Shown in pieces: positions 49,308-61,800 of a stretch of DNA of 64,000 nucleotides. Positions within the stretch are counted from its first letter, which is position 1. Every line of letters begins with the position of its first letter. The position numbers and the translations under genes were made by a program. This stretch comes from Acorus gramineus (taxonomy: Eukaryota; Streptophyta; Magnoliopsida; Acorales; Acoraceae), in contig CM060855.1 in NCBI GenBank assembly GCA_030737835.1, positions 5,326,478 through 5,390,477 of the forward strand, in the 5' to 3' direction. The notes below the pieces were generated by a model. That model worked only from the letters and a program-made list of their open reading frames with translations. It had not been told where the DNA came from and did no database searches.

Positions 49308-52300
49308 GTCTATAAGGCCCACAGAAATTGTAATACAAGAAAAAGAAAAGAAATAATCCCTTCCCCTCTCAACAGACGTAGGCAATTCTATGCTTGAACC
49401 ACATAAATGTCATACTTAGGGGTTGAATTTTTCTTTTTTTCCTTCTCTATTTTCCTATTTTTCAACAAGGTTGCAAATGGAATAAAATTGAATTTTTTTG
49501 TATAGAAGTGGTACGCACCCTTTTGTACTTCTGGAGGGAGGGGGTGTTGAGAGGAGGACCAGCAAAAGGAATGGATATGTTGGCGTCCAAGAACTTCTCA
49601 GATAGGAGACCACCCATTACCGTTCCATACCTGCCAACAGAAGATTATTTATACAGTAAAAATACAAGTGGTTGCATGCACGAGAGGAGTGTGTGTATTA
49701 TCTAGAGAGAGGGAGACAGAGAGAGACGTTATAAGTTTGACGCCCGTGAGTTGACAAAGCTCTGCCATCCTCTGTTGAGGGCGCATGTCGACAATAGAAT
49801 GTTGCACCTGATAAGGATCAAGAGCTTTAGTTAGGGCCTAAATAAACACAAATCAATAAAGATGTGATCATTGAATCAGTTTAAAGGGGCAACACTTTAC
49901 CTGATTGCTAACAACAGGGATCCCATTTTCAACAATAATATGGAGTCGTTCTGTATCGAAGTTGGTCAAGGCCAATGTCTTGATTTTCCCTGCACACCTT
50001 TAGACAAAAACTAATCAATAACTGTACTGCTTTTCCAGTTGGTGTAGATGAGGTCTCAAGAAAGCTGAAGGGCCAGCATGAAATTTGCAGGAGGTTGTCA
50101 AAACAACCTTCTTCTTTGAGATCCGCAAGGTGTTTAAGTGCATCAAGATATCCAGAGTTGGAATAATCCCACCTGTTAGAACAAAAATTATTAAGTAATT
50201 TTAAAAAAAAATTAATAAATATACACAGCCAACCCATTCCATCGATGAGCTGAAGATCAAATCGCATGATAGATATCTCAGATTATCTGAAGTTTTAACT
50301 GTTGGGGAACAATTAAGATAGAAAGTTGAGATGCAAATGAAAGAGAGAAGGCTACCAATGAAATTGAAGCATGTCCAAGCAAGCAACATCCATCCTCTTC
50401 CTTGAGACATTGATGCTATCACGAACAAAGCTGCTCGTCATTTTAACAGGAGGAGGGACCCATTTTGTAAGGCTACATGCACACACCAAAGGAGCCACTG
50501 AGTCAGTATTAAGGGGTGCTGGAATACAAATTAACAATGACTGGTTTCTCGAATTGAATTTGTCCTACAACAGACTCCCTCAGTAAGCCACATAGATTTT
50601 ATGCAAAAATCGAGGCAATTGCTAATGAGAGCTTCGGCATTAGATCCACACAGTGTCAGACTGATTTTGTGTGTGTGTGTGTGTGTTCCACAGTAATCAA
50701 TCTCTGAACATGCCAAAAAGTTTCAGAACCTCATGAACATTTTGACTGATTCATATCCAATATTTCGGATTTCATAAATCGCTCACAACCTATATGTGTA
50801 AATATGAACTAAAAAAGATGGAAACACTTGAAGTCTCCTCGAAAACACAAAGTTGAATTGTAAAAGACTACTAAAAAAGATTGAAACGCTTGGTGTCTCC
50901 TTGAATACACAATATTGATAAGTGAAAGACTATGAATCCATATCATAAACTTGGTTTTCTCTGTTTTTTGTTTTGTTTTCAGGTTTTACAACTCAAAAAA
51001 TGTTATCTGACAATTTTAATTTTTCTCACACATACTAAAACTTCTAACCTCACCCAATCAAACAAATTCCATATTTCTCCCAATGCAACTCAATGGCATT
51101 CATGTAATGACATATATGTCAATCAAATGGCACAAGCAGTAAAAACAAATTAAAATAAACAAAACATTACAAAAGAATAAAACTCACCCCCTGACCTCAT
51201 TCAGCATTTCCGCAGGTCGATCTCGCCGAACTCTATTGATGAAAATTCCATAAAGGTCCTCCGCAGGCCCATCTGCATAACCAACATCATCATCTCAGTT
51301 TACAAAGCCATCTTCCTCAAATATATAACACTCTAACAAATGCAAAACAGCATATAGACATCAATCACAAACAAATATATTAACATCAACCCACAGAATA
51401 CAGTCATGCAAACACATAATAATTTTAAAAAAACACAACAGAAAATTGTCATAATTTTTCATCTATAGGTTGATCACAAGCTGTCCCCTGAACAAACGAT
51501 ATTTATGCAACGGTGCCCAAAATTTTTACCAAAAGGTCCCTTATAGAATCCTCTATTTTGTAATTGCCATATTGGAAAAAACCAACATTTAAAAATAAAA
51601 AATAAAATAATCATTTCAAATTTTAAGTATAGATTTTTTAGTTCGACACTGCGACGATTTTTTTGTTTTTTTGTGGCAGAGAAACCCAAAAAGGGTTGGA
51701 AAAAACACATATGCACATAATAGCACACAAACCTAAAACAATCACCAAAATGTCCATCATAGAATTCCATATTGCAATTTCTCATTTTGAAAAAAAACAA
51801 TATCTACTAAAACATCATTCCAGACTATAAATAGATAACTTATAATTCTTCCTGGAGACAAACTTTTTTTTTTTTCATGAGGAACCCAGAAAGAACATGC
51901 ATAGAAAAAACTCACAAACCCAAATTTTTTACCAAAAGGCCAATCATTTAGAATGCCACAATTCACATTTTGGAAAAACCAATATCTACTGTAACATCAT
52001 TTCAAACTTTAAATAGATAAAACTTCAATTCATCTCCACAAAAAGTTTTCAAAAATTGGGTCAAGCAACCCTATTGGTTAAAAACCTCTAGATGCATAAA
52101 ATAACCCACAAACCATGTGCACCAGATAAGCCTAGGGGATTCAAGCTCAAACCTCAGGGAACAAATTCACACCTTTATCCCATCGGTATCGAACTGCATA
52201 GCCCTATAAATCGAACTACACAGCCTATGAATCGAACTACACAAACAATTGTTGGGTACAAGTCTCACCCTCTTATTAGATCCAATCAGGCCTGGGTTAG

Positions 52301-52995
52301 GTCAGGACTATTAGTATCCAATAGGAGAGTGAGTCTTATACCCAACAATTGACTGTGCAGTTCAGTTCATAGGTTGTGTAGTTGGATTGATAGGGTTGTG
52401 CAGTTTGATACTGATGGATTGACTGGAACCAGTTCTGACTAGATCCAGACTCGCCAAAGATCCAACCCCGCGTGGACTTTTTAATTTACCCCCTCAAAAA
52501 AAAAAAAAAAACTTTTTAGAATTCCTTTTCCCTCATTAAGACAATCACACAAACACCCATCAAGCATTCCCCATCAAAGCCTCCTCATCCAACGCATCCA
52601 AACACAGACTAAAAGTTTTGCAAGAATTCAAGTTCATGAAATCAACGATGGTGATTACAGTGATCAGCCATGTCAAAGGTGCCGAGACCGGCGTCGGCGT
52701 ATCGGAGCATCGCATCGACGGCCGCGTCTCGGTCGATCCTCCCCCACCCCCCGCTCGTCTGCCACATCCCGTTCAGGACCCGGCATATCTCCAGGGCGTC
52801 CCCGCCGCCGCTCCGCACCGTCGATTTCCGCGTCGCCGCAGCCGCCGCCGGGTCGGCCGTACCCACGCATCGGACGGTCGGGGTCTGACGACGACGAAGA
52901 CCGGCCGGGTCCCTTCCCCGCGCGTTCCGCGCTCGCGCGCCGTCGGATTTGAATGTTGGGGTCGAGAAGAGGAGGCGTTGTACGGTCGCCGCCAT
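48364..52995 (-). CDS. Chloroplast-type aldo/keto reductase
   Basis: Nine exons: 52659-52995, 51188-51272, 50356-50472, 50108-50172, 49901-49989, 49728-49807, 49519-49630, 48842-48961 and 48364-48549; all phases fit, 396 residues. The first 55 or so residues are Arg/Ala/Ser-rich with few acids, like a plastid transit peptide. Catalytic residues of the aldo/keto reductase fold are visible: D108 and Y113 (FDMADHYGPAE), K144 (TKWVPPP) and H179 (QFHWWD). Further conserved stretches are LALTNFDTERL, VVSNQVQHSIVD and TYGTVMGGLL. It should reduce carbonyl compounds with NAD(P)H; the Arabidopsis relative At1g06690 is described as a chloroplast NAD(P)-linked oxidoreductase. An alternative first exon lies 1.3 kb upstream at 54289-54475 in the same phase. 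Confidence 0.94.
48569..48792. mobile_element. Possible MITE in the last AKR intron
   Basis: The left TCCCGTTTGAAATCAATT and right end, reversed, CTCCATTTGGAACCAATT form imperfect inverted ends of Tourist style. Duplications are not clear. Confidence 0.45.
49276..49308. repeat. GT/GA compound microsatellite in an AKR intron
   Basis: A run of GT units passing directly into about ten GA units. A second GT run lies at 50670-50689. Confidence 0.85.
51510..52030. repeat. Three-copy tandem repeat in AKR intron 1
   Basis: The phrase TTTTTACCAAAAGGTCC followed by AGAATCC recurs near 51525, 51735 and 51927, about 200 bases apart, with the accompanying ATTGGAAAAAACCAA block. Copies are moderately diverged. 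Confidence 0.7.
52178..52422. repeat. Long hairpin (foldback) in AKR intron 1
   Basis: The left arm (CGGTATCGAACTGCATAGCC onward) and right arm (ending GTGCAGTTTGATACTGATGG) are complementary over roughly 110 bases around a centre near 52295; inner arms are CAATTGTTGGGTA and TACCCAACAATTG-like. This could be a foldback transposon or a small-RNA precursor. Confidence 0.75.
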
Positions 52996-54288
52996 TTTTT
53001 TTTTTTTTTGAAATTTTTTTACGTGAGATGAGGAGCGGAGATATGCGGGGGAAAGATAAGGCTTAAGTGGCATTTCCGAAAATACCACCACAATTTTGGT
53101 GGTATTTCAAAACTGGTCTTCTTGGGTTTAGGGTGCGTTTGGTTCCACGATTGTGCTACAATTGCTAATGTAGAAAGCTGTGTTTATAATTGTGCAACCA
53201 AATAGTTTTACTGTAGCAACTTCCTGCACACAGATTTCAGACAAATATTATCCAAAAGCTGCGATTTTAAAAAACTGAGAAAGTAAACTTTCTGCAGAAT
53301 CAGTTTTGTAATCGCATTCCTACATAATCAATTTTACAATCGCGCAACCTAACACATCCTTAGTTTGAGAGATCAAGACCAAAACTGACGCAGGACTAGT
53401 TTTGCAATAAAAATTAGATGAAAATCAATATTGAAATTAAAATATATAATGGGGTTAAAAATAAAAAATTATTATGAAAGGGCGGCCCACCCCATTCAAA
53501 CCCAATCGAAGGAAGAAGAGAGAAAAAAAAATTTGTTACACTAAGTCTTTTTTTTTTTTTTTAATGATCTAAAACACACATCATTTTTTAAAAAAACGTC
53601 ATTTAAAAAGATATATATTTTGATGAAAAATATATATCGCTTCAATTTAAATCGAATGAAATTTTTTTTTAGTAAATGAATAATAAAATGGATTGTGTGT
53701 AATAGAAAAATAAAAAAAAAATGAGACAGAAAGAAAGAGAGGGACACGAGAATGGATGGATGAGACGGCAGCCAATGGGGACAGAGGGAAAGAGAGTGGC
53801 CCAGGATGGGAGGGCGGCGGTGGCCGCTCGCAATCATTCTTCTTCTCCCACCACTCTCTCTCTCTCTTTCTCCCCCTCTGCAGGGCTATCCTCTTGAGAT
53901 CACCTCCATTCACCACTAGCATATCCTCCCCCCCCCCCCCCCCCATAAAAAATACATGTAAATTTTTTTTATATGAAGAGGTGATGTTGCACTCAACGGG
54001 ATGCATGTAACCTCCCCCATTATTTTTTTGTACAAATACATGTAATGATAGACTTATGTTAGTAACTATGTCAATTATAATTATCTAGACATCCGAAATA
54101 CCATAATGTTGATACAAATATCATCATATCCAATACTTAAACATATCAATTATTGATAAATTGATTTAAAATGATCTTGATAAAATAAATTGAATAAAAA
54201 ATTTAAGTCACTAGATCACAACTCTAATTTTCAATAAAAATAACAGAAAGAAACAATGAGGACAATAATAATAGAAAAGATTTCTTAC
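52996..54288. other. Region between the two AKR first exons
   Basis: Upstream of the first exon at 52995 and, for a transcript from 54475, part of intron 1. It includes a Tourist-like MITE (53131-53359), a purine/pyrimidine-skewed block, a poly-C run (53926-53943) and AT-rich sequence. No other coding region. Confidence 0.55.
53131..53359. mobile_element. Tourist-like MITE, sister of 47425-47654
   Basis: Starts GGGTGCGTTTGGTTCCACG; ends with GCGCAACCTAACACATCC. TTA at 53128-53130 and 53360-53362. Its interior is the reverse complement of the copy at 47425, but it is more diverged and hence older. Confidence 0.88.
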
Positions 54289-54475
54289 AAATATCGGCCA
54301 TGTCGAAGGTAGAGAGCCCAACGTCGACGAGGCGGAGCATCGAATCGACAGCGGAGTCTCGGTCGAGCCTCCCCCACCCGGATCCGCTTACCTGCCACAT
54401 CCCGTTCACCACCCTCCGTATCTCCAACGGCCCCACCTTCACATTCCTCCGCCCGATCTCCTCCTCCGTCGACAT
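54289..54475 (-). CDS. Alternative or orphan first exon of the aldo/keto reductase
   Basis: From the ATG at 54475 the frame reads MSTEEEIGRRNVK, then VGPLEIRRVVNGMWQ and STFDMADI, and ends one base into the next codon at a GTAAG donor (54288). The first exon at 52995 also ends one base into that codon, so both can join exon 51188-51272 to give FDMAD-[H or I]-YGPAE. The resulting isoform would be about 346 residues, without the Arg/Ala-rich plastid-type leader. No second set of downstream exons exists in the window between the two first exons. It is either an alternative start exon or the remnant of a lost tandem copy. Confidence 0.8.
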
Positions 54476-55899
54476 CGTATTCCGGATCCGGCCGCGGAGG
54501 ATCCGAGCCGGGTCGTGGAGGACGCAGAGGATGGAGAGTTCTTGTAAATGCAGTTGGTTTTTTTTTCAGTTGGGATTTATTTATTTTGGACTGTATTGCC
54601 CTCTGCGTAGATGGGAATGCGTGGGTGTGATGTGAGAGGGGTTAGATGAGGGTATTATCGTCTCTCGATTGTATTTTTAGGCGGGAAGCTTGTGCTGCTC
54701 CACGTGGCGCCTTATCATGAGGGACCCACGAATTGCAGCCGCTGGATTTTGATCTGACGGTAAATGAAGTCCTAACCAGGTGACGAGAATAATTTATCAC
54801 TGCAAAATGTTTTACTTTTATCCTTCATGCAAACACTTGTATACTTTTTCTGATTTGTTGGTAGAAAACATGGATGCATGAGTGAATCAATTTAAAATAT
54901 TTTAGTTAAAAATCAATACAACTTAGTACAAAATTATTAAAATAGTAAAAACTCTTTATAAAATCACAAAATATGAACCACTCTATATCTAAAATACAAA
55001 AGATATCATCTATGTTGAACTTGTGAGATGAGTTAGATATGAGATATAATGTAATAAATTAATTTTTTCATTTAAATAAACCGGGTGATGAAATAACTAG
55101 TGAGGAGATTATTACCCCCTAATTTTATTACTACCGAATGGCATAATTCATCCAATCACTTTTGTCTAATTTTTTTTTTTGAACCGTGTATATACTTTTT
55201 AACATACTTTTATAAATAAAAAAAAATTAAAGTACATAATTGAATTTACATATTTTTATGATTTTTTCAATCTACCATTAAAAAAATTAAAGTGTATTTT
55301 TTTTCACGTTGAAAAAATAATAAATTTTTTTGTATCATACACTATAATATTTATAGCACAAAACGGACTGAGTATAACAAGATCCATTATTACAAGTTTA
55401 CAAGTGTCCATCCAAAACTATAATCACATTCTATTTATAGAAATAAAATATTAAAAAAATTATATAAATTGAAAAGGATAACAGAAAATCCTTTTATCCC
55501 TGTATCACTATTTTATGCTTGAATAAAAAGAAGGCCAGAGACATGCAAGGGAATACGCCCCCTTCATTGTCCCTGTCATAAAAGGAAAATTGCATCTCTT
55601 AATGATAGGGATGAAATAAACTAAACTTACTGCATGTAATACATACATAAATATAAAGAGTATTCTAGAACAATATATTTCCACCACCAATGAAAGCCAT
55701 ATAATACAGCCCCAACCATAATCATACCAGACATAAAAAAACCAGCCAAACCATGAAGCACCTCCATGGAAGAACCTATTATAACAACCCCATCAACAAT
55801 TGGAAGTTCTAACCTTCCAGTTCTGGCCCCTGCTTGATCAACAGACATTTCAAACTTGATCAGAGCGAATAATGTCGCCGAAATCCTCTAATTTGATTT
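54476..55899. other. Intergenic between the AKR and FBL11 genes
   Basis: Contains the 5' flank of the alternative AKR exon and the 3' UTR of FBL11. At 55330-55380 there is a GACTGAGTATAA end typical of the Mutator-like MITE family, not bounded. An open frame at 55627-55848 has no visible conservation. Confidence 0.5.
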
Positions 55900-58800
55900 C
55901 TACACTCTTTCCTTCACCACTGTTGTCCTCTGCTCCTTGCTGTTCCACTCCAAGATTATGGTCTCCATATGCACGGCCCTGTGATTTCCGGAACTTTGGA
56001 GTTCAAAAGCACATCTCCACTTTTTGCAGCGAGCAATCTTCGCGGTGGTCAGAAAGAACTTCTCATTGTACTGCCACAGATTTTTCACAAGCCATTGCAA
56101 GTGAACAACTTAATACGATTTCCAAGTTGAGATATTGAGAATGAGTTTCTTACACTTGGGCTATCGAACCCCCCTTCGTGGGCGTCACATAGATCCAATG
56201 CCACTTTACGAAGCAGAGGCAACTGCAATCTCCACAAAGGCACAAACAGAATAGTTAGAATCACTGTCAAGATTATTGGTTAGAACATATGGCAATAAAT
56301 GACACCGTCGCTTGCTTGCAGGAGGATACCTTTGAAGCAGCTTCAACGATAAAGCCCCTTCCAATTCCTTGTCCCTGAAATTTTAAATGAGAATTCAGCC
56401 CAAAAAGCACATATACAGAGAGACTTGAATCAAACTAAGATAGGGTTTCTCCTTAGTACTGCCACAGAAGGGGGGTCAATTACATACTTCTATGCATGTC
56501 AAATGTAGATTATTGTAAGTTGATCATGTACTTGGATGGCTGTAAATAAGTTCACCTTGTGTACATCAGAAAAAATTTAGGAAAGAATTATTCAATCCAG
56601 TATGGCTGCATGGCTACATTGATTCATACGGAGTCTTTGTTCGATCACAAAGACTCCAAGAAAATTTCACATTACAGTTAATGTCTAAAGATGACAAGAT
56701 CGTCAAAAAGCCAAATTGACATTAGACAGTCCATCCCAGATTGAGTATGCAATGATGTGAATACAAAGAACCAGTCATTGAACACTCACGTTATGGCGCA
56801 GCAGTAAATCTTCGACTCCTTTGCAGTCAAAGAGAGAAGAAACCCCATTAGATGTTACTTTACCACAATCCTGACAAACAAAGAAATTGACCATAAGGAT
56901 GCATGATGTGAAATTGTAGTGGTTATAGAGAGATCTCATCTGATTTGTTACTTTAATTCCTAGACTTGGGCACTCAACATATGCTGTCCTTACACTTTCA
57001 CACACTTTTTATGCGACATGTTTACACATTAGTCTTTCAAAGCACCAAACAGGAGACATCCCAATCTAATATACATTGAAAATCAATGTTTGTTCTCTTC
57101 CATGTTTTATGGAAAAGTATTGCAGCATCTTCTGCTCATGGACTTCATTCATCCCACAAAACACTGAAATAATAAATAAAAGTCTTGCCCCCTATAATTT
57201 CCTCCTCTGGCTGTAAGTCATTAGGTAGGGTGTCACCAGCATCAGACATCAGGTTAAAGCTAGGCTTCCTAGTTCATGGTTCGTAAGAGATTCTCAATCT
57301 TCAGGAACCAATGTTACTTGCCAGAAATGGTTAAAAAAAACGGGAACGGAAACATCTCATTCCAAGTATGTGTACATGGTGACATAACGTAATACAAATT
57401 GAAGAAAAAAAGGATGGAAGGAAACCTCCAAATGAATTAGAGTCAACCCAGGCCATCCAGAAGAAATAATTTGCTGAGATTCTGCAAACAGAAAGCAATT
57501 CAACCATTAAAACTAGTTAAAGAACCAGAAATATTTGATATATTGGCCACTTTAAACATTTATAACCTGGATCAAGAAGTTGGCATCCCGACAATGAAAG
57601 TTCAATCAAATTGGAACAATTTTGAGTAAGAATGATCAAATGATCATTTTCCATCCACGGAGCGACCCTTTCAAGCCGCAGTGTTCTTAAATTTGGCATA
57701 CCAAATTGGAAGCTTAGAGGAGTCAAATCACCCAGACAGCAGCATAATTCCAACACTTGCAAATACCGCAGGCCTTCCAAGATACTTCTGATAGCATGAT
57801 CATCTATTACCTGTTCATTGCAGCAACATGTATGAAACAGCAAGAATTTGACTACAACCGAGGATTTCCATTTTGAATTACCTGAAACTTAAGGACAATA
57901 GACTCTAGAAGAGGACAGATTGTGGGTAGTAAAGCAAGCCCATGCTGGCCTATTGATGCACCAAGACCCAATTTAATAGTTTTTAGATTCCCAAGTGCAG
58001 GTTTAAGTTTTTCAAGAGAGAAGAAAGAAAATCCCCATCCAAAAGCAATTTCATCCAAGATATATTTATTGCCTAACTCAGCATGGAGGCCTACAGCGTC
58101 ACTTTCATCATGGCCTTCAGAAACATTGGTAGCATCAATACAGTGCAAAGCTTTGCAATCCCATGCTCTAATAATCCTCAAGCCACTGTTTCGTCCAATG
58201 ATACAAGCTAAAGCCATCACAGAAAGCTGCAATTGTTGAATATAGAACATGATGTAAAAGCGTTTATTTGGTAATATTAGATGGCAATTGGCAGAAAAAG
58301 TCCAGAATTGTTTCTAAATGCACATGTCTAATCTCCTGATAACCAATCAAAAAAACAACCATGCATGCAATATCCTCTGTCAAAATTGTCTAAACTTCAT
58401 CTTTGTCCTTTTTTCCCCAAAACTCAGTGGTGTCATACCCCAAAAATATTATTTCAAGCAAGCAAATGATGCCTTGGAAGCTCCCTGCTAGTATCGATCT
58501 AGAATGACATTGGTGGGTCACTACTGAGCCATAATAGACTATTTATTTGAACTAAAAGTTCATGTGTTGCCCTTTCTCAATATGTTATAGAATTTTAAGA
58601 GTAACGTAGTCAAACAATTAGATATTGAAGTTTCTCAGAATGGATTCCAAGTCAACGGTAATAGAAATATGTAAGGCATACTTCTTTTTACAAAACCAAG
58701 TGGATGCACAACCACACAGGGTCTAAATGGACTACATTCTACAATCTGAAAGAACATCAAACAGCCTCCCTACGAACTCTGACAAAACATAGCAAGGGGC

Positions 58801-61800
58801 AAGGGTTCTGATGTTATCAGGCCAAAAGAAACCATCTACAAAGTTACATAGTTCAAACACAAATAAGTTCTGTAACATGCATGTATCCAACATTTTTAGT
58901 TATGATTTGTCCATCACCATCCACGTTAGAGTTTAAACTCATTAAGCACCGTTCTCCTATGACTTCAAGGAAAATGGTTACTTTCCATCTGCAATAATTC
59001 TAAGGTGTCATGGAAGAAAGACAAACTACTAAGCATTCAGAATGTGTAGACCAACGTGATTCACCTAGATGCCAAATAGTTTAGACCACTGACAATGAAA
59101 GAGCCCACCCATTCAATCATACCATAGTCTCAGAAACATCAAGTCTCTCAAGAGAAGAGCCAAGGAAAGCACAGAGAGCATCATCTGTAATTAGGGTCCC
59201 TCTCAAACTCAAGCTCTTCAGCATGTTTACAGTACTCATAAGCAGATGCATTGAAGCATGATCAACACCTGGTTAAAAACATCATTATGTTCATTAACCA
59301 TGTCATAATCCTGTTGAACTGACTCACTCACAAATTGACTTGCAGACTTGGTATTTCTAGGCGTCAAACACAGGATGATTAATCAATCATACTCAGAGAA
59401 TTAGCAACATATGCCAAATATATTAGCAGGCAAAAGGAGTTCTAAATCTAAAAAGGCAAATCACTCTGTGTAGTCCTCAAATAGAGCTATCAAATTTTAC
59501 AGCCAAATAAGAATAATAGAAGACAAAAGTTACCCTTGCAGCCGTCTATATGTAGTTTTTGGAGTCCAAATGTCATCTTCGAGGAAGGTTTATGATCTCC
59601 ATACATTTCAGGAATCTCCTTGCCATAATGACCATCAGAACAAAGGGCTAGGATTGAATATCTTCCAAAGGAAGTATCAGAAACAATGATTGACTGTAAG
59701 TTCATGCATTTACTTATAAGATTGGATATAGCCAAATCAGTTATTGAACTACACCCATTCAGGTTTATGTAAGATAACATATCTGAGAGTGCCGCGAGAA
59801 CTGACAGGTCTACATCTGAAAATGCAAGGAAAGAAACTTGTTCGGTACCATCAAGTGAAGGTAGACATGATGTAAAAAAACACAATGGAAAGCACAAAAT
59901 TAGGAAACTCAAAAGTTCATGTATGAAAGATAACAAGATAAATATGGATAAAAAAAAAAGTGTAACAAAAATACTGATTAATGAAACAAGAGATAGATCA
60001 TACAATGGCAAGCACCAACCTACAGGTTTCCATAGTAGAATAAGATTGTTTCATCAGAAACAATTTATTTCAGAAATTATAAAAATGGAGATTATAATAG
60101 ATGAGGGAGATGTCTTACCATCTATGTCAGTTCGGCCTTCCAATGTAAGTTTTGTGATACTTGACAACATGGATCTTTCTTTAACTGCGTTATGAAGCAC
60201 ATTACCTGAAGCTTTACATCTTTCAGTACTAACAGATATCACTGATACCTTTGTCTGTAACACAGGACTGATATCAACAGTGAAATCTATTTCATCAATC
60301 AGAGGGCACTTCTGCATCAAGTCAAACAAATCTCTCGTTTTCAATTGGGAACAGTAAGCTACTTTCAATATTCTTAGTGATGGGAATGATAGGTGCAAGA
60401 AATCAATGGCAGCATCAAGTTGCAGCTTTGGACATTTAGACAAGTCAACTTCAGCCACTGCTTTAAAAGATACTAAAGAAAATGACTTTGCAAGTATTGG
60501 CAACTGTCTACCATGGCAGCCATCAAGTTTTGAAAGAAACTCTCTCAAGATTTCAGTTGATGTCGCATCAGCATCCATTGAAGAAAGGAAAATAGATGTG
60601 ACCAAGAAAGCAACTGATATATGGGCACAGCCTGAAAGGTCAATTTTCTGGCAATTGAAAAGAAGAATAAAAAGTTCAGATAATCAGATTTTACATTCAG
60701 AAATAGAGCACAGGACAGAGAATAGTTTAATGACTGCATAACATTTGCAAAAGAGAATAGTTACTTTTAGCAAAGCTGGTAATGAAGATCGGCAACCCTA
60801 GCAAGTATTTCCAGAGTTGTAATAAAATTTCGAAATGCACCAAGCACCTTCTAGATGAAACAGGCAGCATTCATTATTCTAGGAGAATTTGTGGGCTAAA
60901 AGATCCAATAAAGTATGAACTAGGTAGTCTCATTTTTCCATTGCACTCCCTGTTCTGAACATTATTTCAAAATTTCCTCCTCTTAAAAGCACAACAAAAC
61001 CATCTTAGGTTGATTTTTTGCCCCTTACAAATTTCCACATTCATTGAGTAAAAGCTGGAAAAAAGAGATGGTTACATGAAATGTTTTCTGAAACCCTTAG
61101 AAGTGATGGACTGCTTGGCTGCCATAGTGCATGGGCGAAACACAATGTGGAGGCACGTTCAATCATACAATATAGGGATGGGAATTTTGCTATTGCCTAG
61201 TCTCTAGTAAGAGATGTTCTGTATTTCCAATTTTCACTTTCTTTAAGGAGATTCCTTATCTCCAACTTCTATGGATTATTGCCATTTAACATAATTTGGT
61301 GCAATGTTTTAAATATCGAAAATTTCGATATATCAAAATGCCCCAAAATCGATATATAGATTTGTCGATCGATATATTGATTCTGTGAATTTTTTTTCCA
61401 AAAAATTGGAAAAAAACAAAATAAAAAATCAGAAAAATGGGAAGATGTTAAAAAACAGAGAAATGGAGAAAATACATAATTCTTTGTTGTTGAATGTTTG
61501 TCTAAGGTTTTTTGATGGAAATGAGAGTGTGGATGTATTTATAAATTTAGAGAAATTAGGAATCAAGATAAGAAAAAATTAGGTTTTCTGAAATTATAAG
61601 GTTTTGTAGTTTATAAATGAAAACTACAAATGATAACTTTAGCTTTTACATTAGAAAACATTATTTGTTAATTCATATTATAATGATACTTTCCTAACAT
61701 TTATAATGTAATAATATATTATTTTTGGGGAGTAATATATCTTTATTAACTTTCTAATAATCTTTTTTGTAAGAAACTTTGTGATATATAAATATAGATT

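Noticed and set aside
55627-55848. Open frame MSVDQAGARTG on the minus strand
   Set aside because: It lies just downstream of the FBL11 stop, most likely in the 3' UTR, and shows no conserved motif.
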